DNA of 7,524 bases. It comes from Opitutales bacterium. Its GTDB lineage: Bacteria > Verrucomicrobiota > Verrucomicrobiia > Opitutales > Intestinicryptomonadaceae. The stretch spans positions 1 to 7,524 of the forward strand of contig JAFXRX010000320.1 in assembly GCA_017526045.1 (NCBI GenBank), written 5' to 3'. Numbering within the stretch: the first letter of the stretch is position 1; every line of letters begins with the position of its first letter. The notes below the pieces were generated by a model. The model searched no databases, was not told the origin of the DNA, and saw only the letters and a program-made list of their open reading frames with translations. Both the position numbers and the translations under genes were made by a program. This document shows positions 5,684-7,524 of the stretch, piece after piece.

Positions 5684-7524
5684 TTAACTTCTTGCTGCTT
5701 TGCGTGTAGAACCTTCAACAACAGATTTCAAAACGTTCGCGGGAACCTGCTCGAAGTGGCTCGGCTCCATCGAGTACGAAGCGCGGCCGCTCGAAAGCGA
5801 GCGCACGTCTGTGGCGTAGCCGAACATGGTTTCCAGCGGAACGAATGCCCTGATGTTGCAGAGATTGCTCTTTGTTTCCATGCCCTGGATTTGGCCGCGG
5901 CGGCGGTTGAGGTCGCCCATGACGTCGCCCTGGTATTCTTCCGGGGTTTGAACTTCAACCTTCATGATAGGTTCGAGCAATATCGGGTTTGCGTTCTTCA
6001 TGGCGTCTTTGAAAGCGAAGATGCCCGCCATCTTGAACGCCATTTCCGAAGAGTCGACTTCGTGGAACGAGCCGAACACCAAGTGAACCTTGACGTCCAC
6101 AACGGGATAGCCCGCGACAACGCCGTTGAGCATTGCCTCCTTGATGCCTTCTTCGGTCGGCTTGATGTATTCTTTTGGAATTACGCCGCCGACGATTTCG
6201 TTGAAGAATTCGTAGCCTTTGCCCTTTTCGTTCGGCTCAATCTTGATTTCGGCGTGGCCGTACTGGCCGCGGCCGCCCGACTGGCGGACGAATTTGCCGA
6301 CGCCGTCCGCGGAGCCCAAAATGGTTTCGCGGTACGCAATCTGCGGCTTGCCGACGCTCGCCTCAACCTTGAACTCGCGGATAAGGCGGTCGCGGATGAT
6401 GTCGAGGTGAAGCTCGCCCATGCCCGCGATGAGGGTCTGGCCTGTTTCCGCGTCGGAAGTTACGACGAATGTCGGGTCTTCTTCGGAGAGGCGCTGCAAG
6501 GCGATGGAAAGCTTTTCCTGGTCGGCCTTGGAATTCGGCTCGATGCTCATTGCGATAACCGGATCCGGGAATGTCGGGGGCTCGAGGCGAACTTCGTGTT
6601 CTTTTTCGCACATTGTGTCGCCCGTGATGAGCTCTTTGCAGCCGATGAGGCCGCAGATTGAGCCCGAATACGCTTCTTCGATATCGGTGCGCTGGTCCGC
6701 CTGGAACATAACAAGGCGGGAGATGCGCTCGGTCTTGCGGGTGCGCGGGTTGTAGAAGGTCATGCCCTTCTTTACGCAGCCGCTGTAAACGCGGATAAAT
6801 ACGAGTTTGCCGATGAACGGGTCAGCCCAGAGCTTGAAAGCCAAAGCCGTTGTCGGGGCTGTGTCGTCTGCGACGATTTCCAAAGACGGAGTTTCTTCGT
6901 CGCCTTCGGCGTAAGCCTTAATCGGCGGAACGTCGATGGGGCTTGGCAGGTAGTCGACAACCGCGTTCAAAAGCATCTGGACGCCCTTGTTTTTGAGGGC
7001 GGAGCCGGGGATGACGCCCACGAACTGGCGGGTCATTGTCGCCTTGCGGATGCCGCGGCGGATTTCGTCGTCGGAGAATTCTTCGACGCCGTCGAGGAAC
7101 TTTTCCATGATTTCGTCGTCGAAATCGGCGATTGCCTCGATGAGGGCGTGGCGGTATTCTACGGCCTTTTCCTTGTATTCGGCGGGAATTTCGACAGTGT
7201 CGTACTTCATGCCCTGCGGGTCGCTTTCGTCATAGACGTAGGCAACCATTTGGACGAGGTCGACAAGGCCCTTGAAGTTTGCCTCGGCGCCGATGGGCAG
7301 GTAAAGCGGGTGCGGATTGCCGTTGAGCTTTTCCTTGATGTCGTTTACCGCGCTGTAAAAGTCCGCGCCGGTTCTGTCCATCTTGTTGATGAACGCAAGG
7401 CGCGGGACGCTGTACTTGTTCATCTGCCTCCATACGGTTTCGGACTGGGGCTGTACGCCCGCGACCGAGCAGAATGCGGCGATTGCGCCGTCGAGAACGC
7501 GCAAAGAACGCTCTACTTCCGCCG
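5684..7524 (-). CDS. fusA: Translation elongation factor G (N-terminal part outside window)
   Basis: The last 613 codons or so of EF-G, the GTPase that moves tRNA and mRNA through the ribosome after peptide transfer. The frame is open to the right edge: before the TTG at 7504 it reads AEVERS, matching the conserved EVERSLRVLDG that follows the G3 motif. The TTG is therefore an internal leucine, not a start. The P-loop, switch I and G3 lie outside. Visible parts are G4 NKMD (7376-7387), the G5 region GSALKNKGVQ, domain II, domain III (QRLSEEDPTF, GMGELHLDII), the domain IV tip region SGGRGQYGH, and domain V (YQGDVMGDLNRRRGQIQGM, ATDVRSLSSGRA). These agree with the canonical housekeeping EF-G rather than the divergent or tetracycline-resistance paralogues. 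The gene ends at 5684-5686 and rpsJ follows after 19 bp. No frameshift or missing key residue is seen in this part. Confidence 0.97.
   Translation of the reverse strand, partial: AEVERSLRVLDGAIAAFCSVAGVQPQSETVWRQMNKYSVPRLAFINKMDRTGADFYSAVNDIKEKLNGNPHPLYLPIGAEANFKGLVDLVQMVAYVYDESDPQGMKYDTVEIPAEYKEKAVEYRHALIEAIADFDDEIMEKFLDGVEEFSDDEIRRGIRKATMTRQFVGVIPGSALKNKGVQMLLNAVVDYLPSPIDVPPIKAYAEGDEETPSLEIVADDTAPTTALAFKLWADPFIGKLVFIRVYSGCVKKGMTFYNPRTRKTERISRLVMFQADQRTDIEEAYSGSICGLIGCKELITGDTMCEKEHEVRLEPPTFPDPVIAMSIEPNSKADQEKLSIALQRLSEEDPTFVVTSDAETGQTLIAGMGELHLDIIRDRLIREFKVEASVGKPQIAYRETILGSADGVGKFVRQSGGRGQYGHAEIKIEPNEKGKGYEFFNEIVGGVIPKEYIKPTEEGIKEAMLNGVVAGYPVVDVKVHLVFGSFHEVDSSEMAFKMAGIFAFKDAMKNANPILLEPIMKVEVQTPEEYQGDVMGDLNRRRGQIQGMETKSNLCNIRAFVPLETMFGYATDVRSLSSGRASYSMEPSHFEQVPANVLKSVVEGSTRKAARS

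Noticed and set aside
5756..6661. 301-codon plus-strand frame opposite fusA
   Set aside because: This is a long antisense frame caused by the codon bias of fusA; its composition (many Ala, Val, Phe, Asp, Arg) and lack of any motif argue against a gene.
7502..7504. TTG as a start codon for a short EF-G form
   Set aside because: Upstream codons to the window edge encode the conserved EVERS sequence of EF-G, so this is internal.

Overview
The window looks like a chromosomal segment of a free-living or gut-type bacterium of moderate to high GC content, with many A- and T-runs between genes. The best lineage clue is the order fusA then rpsJ, with no tuf between them and no rplC after rpsJ. I know this arrangement from Chlamydia, and it fits the wider PVC group (Verrucomicrobiota, Lentisphaerota, Chlamydiota). 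The assignment is an inference from gene order and was not tested with a tree. Several start codons (antiporter, sugar kinase, transporter) follow A/T-rich leaders without a Shine-Dalgarno sequence, whereas rpsJ has one.

Layout: 1-281 (+) is the 3' end of a prephenate dehydratase gene (ACT domain), followed by a likely terminator. 362-2641 (+) encodes a 759-residue CPA2/Kef-type monovalent cation:proton antiporter with extra membrane helices and two C-terminal RCK_C (TrkA-C) domains. It converges on a minus-strand pair across a strong hairpin terminator (2665-2707). That pair is an FHS-like MFS sugar transporter (4996-3839) followed 12 bp later by a ROK-family kinase-like protein (3826-2717), a plausible uptake-plus-phosphorylation operon. 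4997-5358 is a 362-bp non-coding region with two diverged copies of a structured repeat, each carrying a terminator hairpin. Upstream of it on the minus strand are rpsJ (5664-5359) and the 3' part of fusA (from 7524 to 5684), 19 bp apart and probably co-transcribed.

Most genes are ordinary and well recognised. The least explained parts are (a) the duplicated, partly palindromic repeat after rpsJ, whose copies show a compensated base-pair change and which encloses a third, inverted copy of its core; and (b) the ROK protein, which lacks the usual ExGH motif and has a degraded zinc motif. I see no defence system, mobile-element gene, CRISPR array, tRNA or rRNA, and no convincing evidence of a wholly new multi-gene system.
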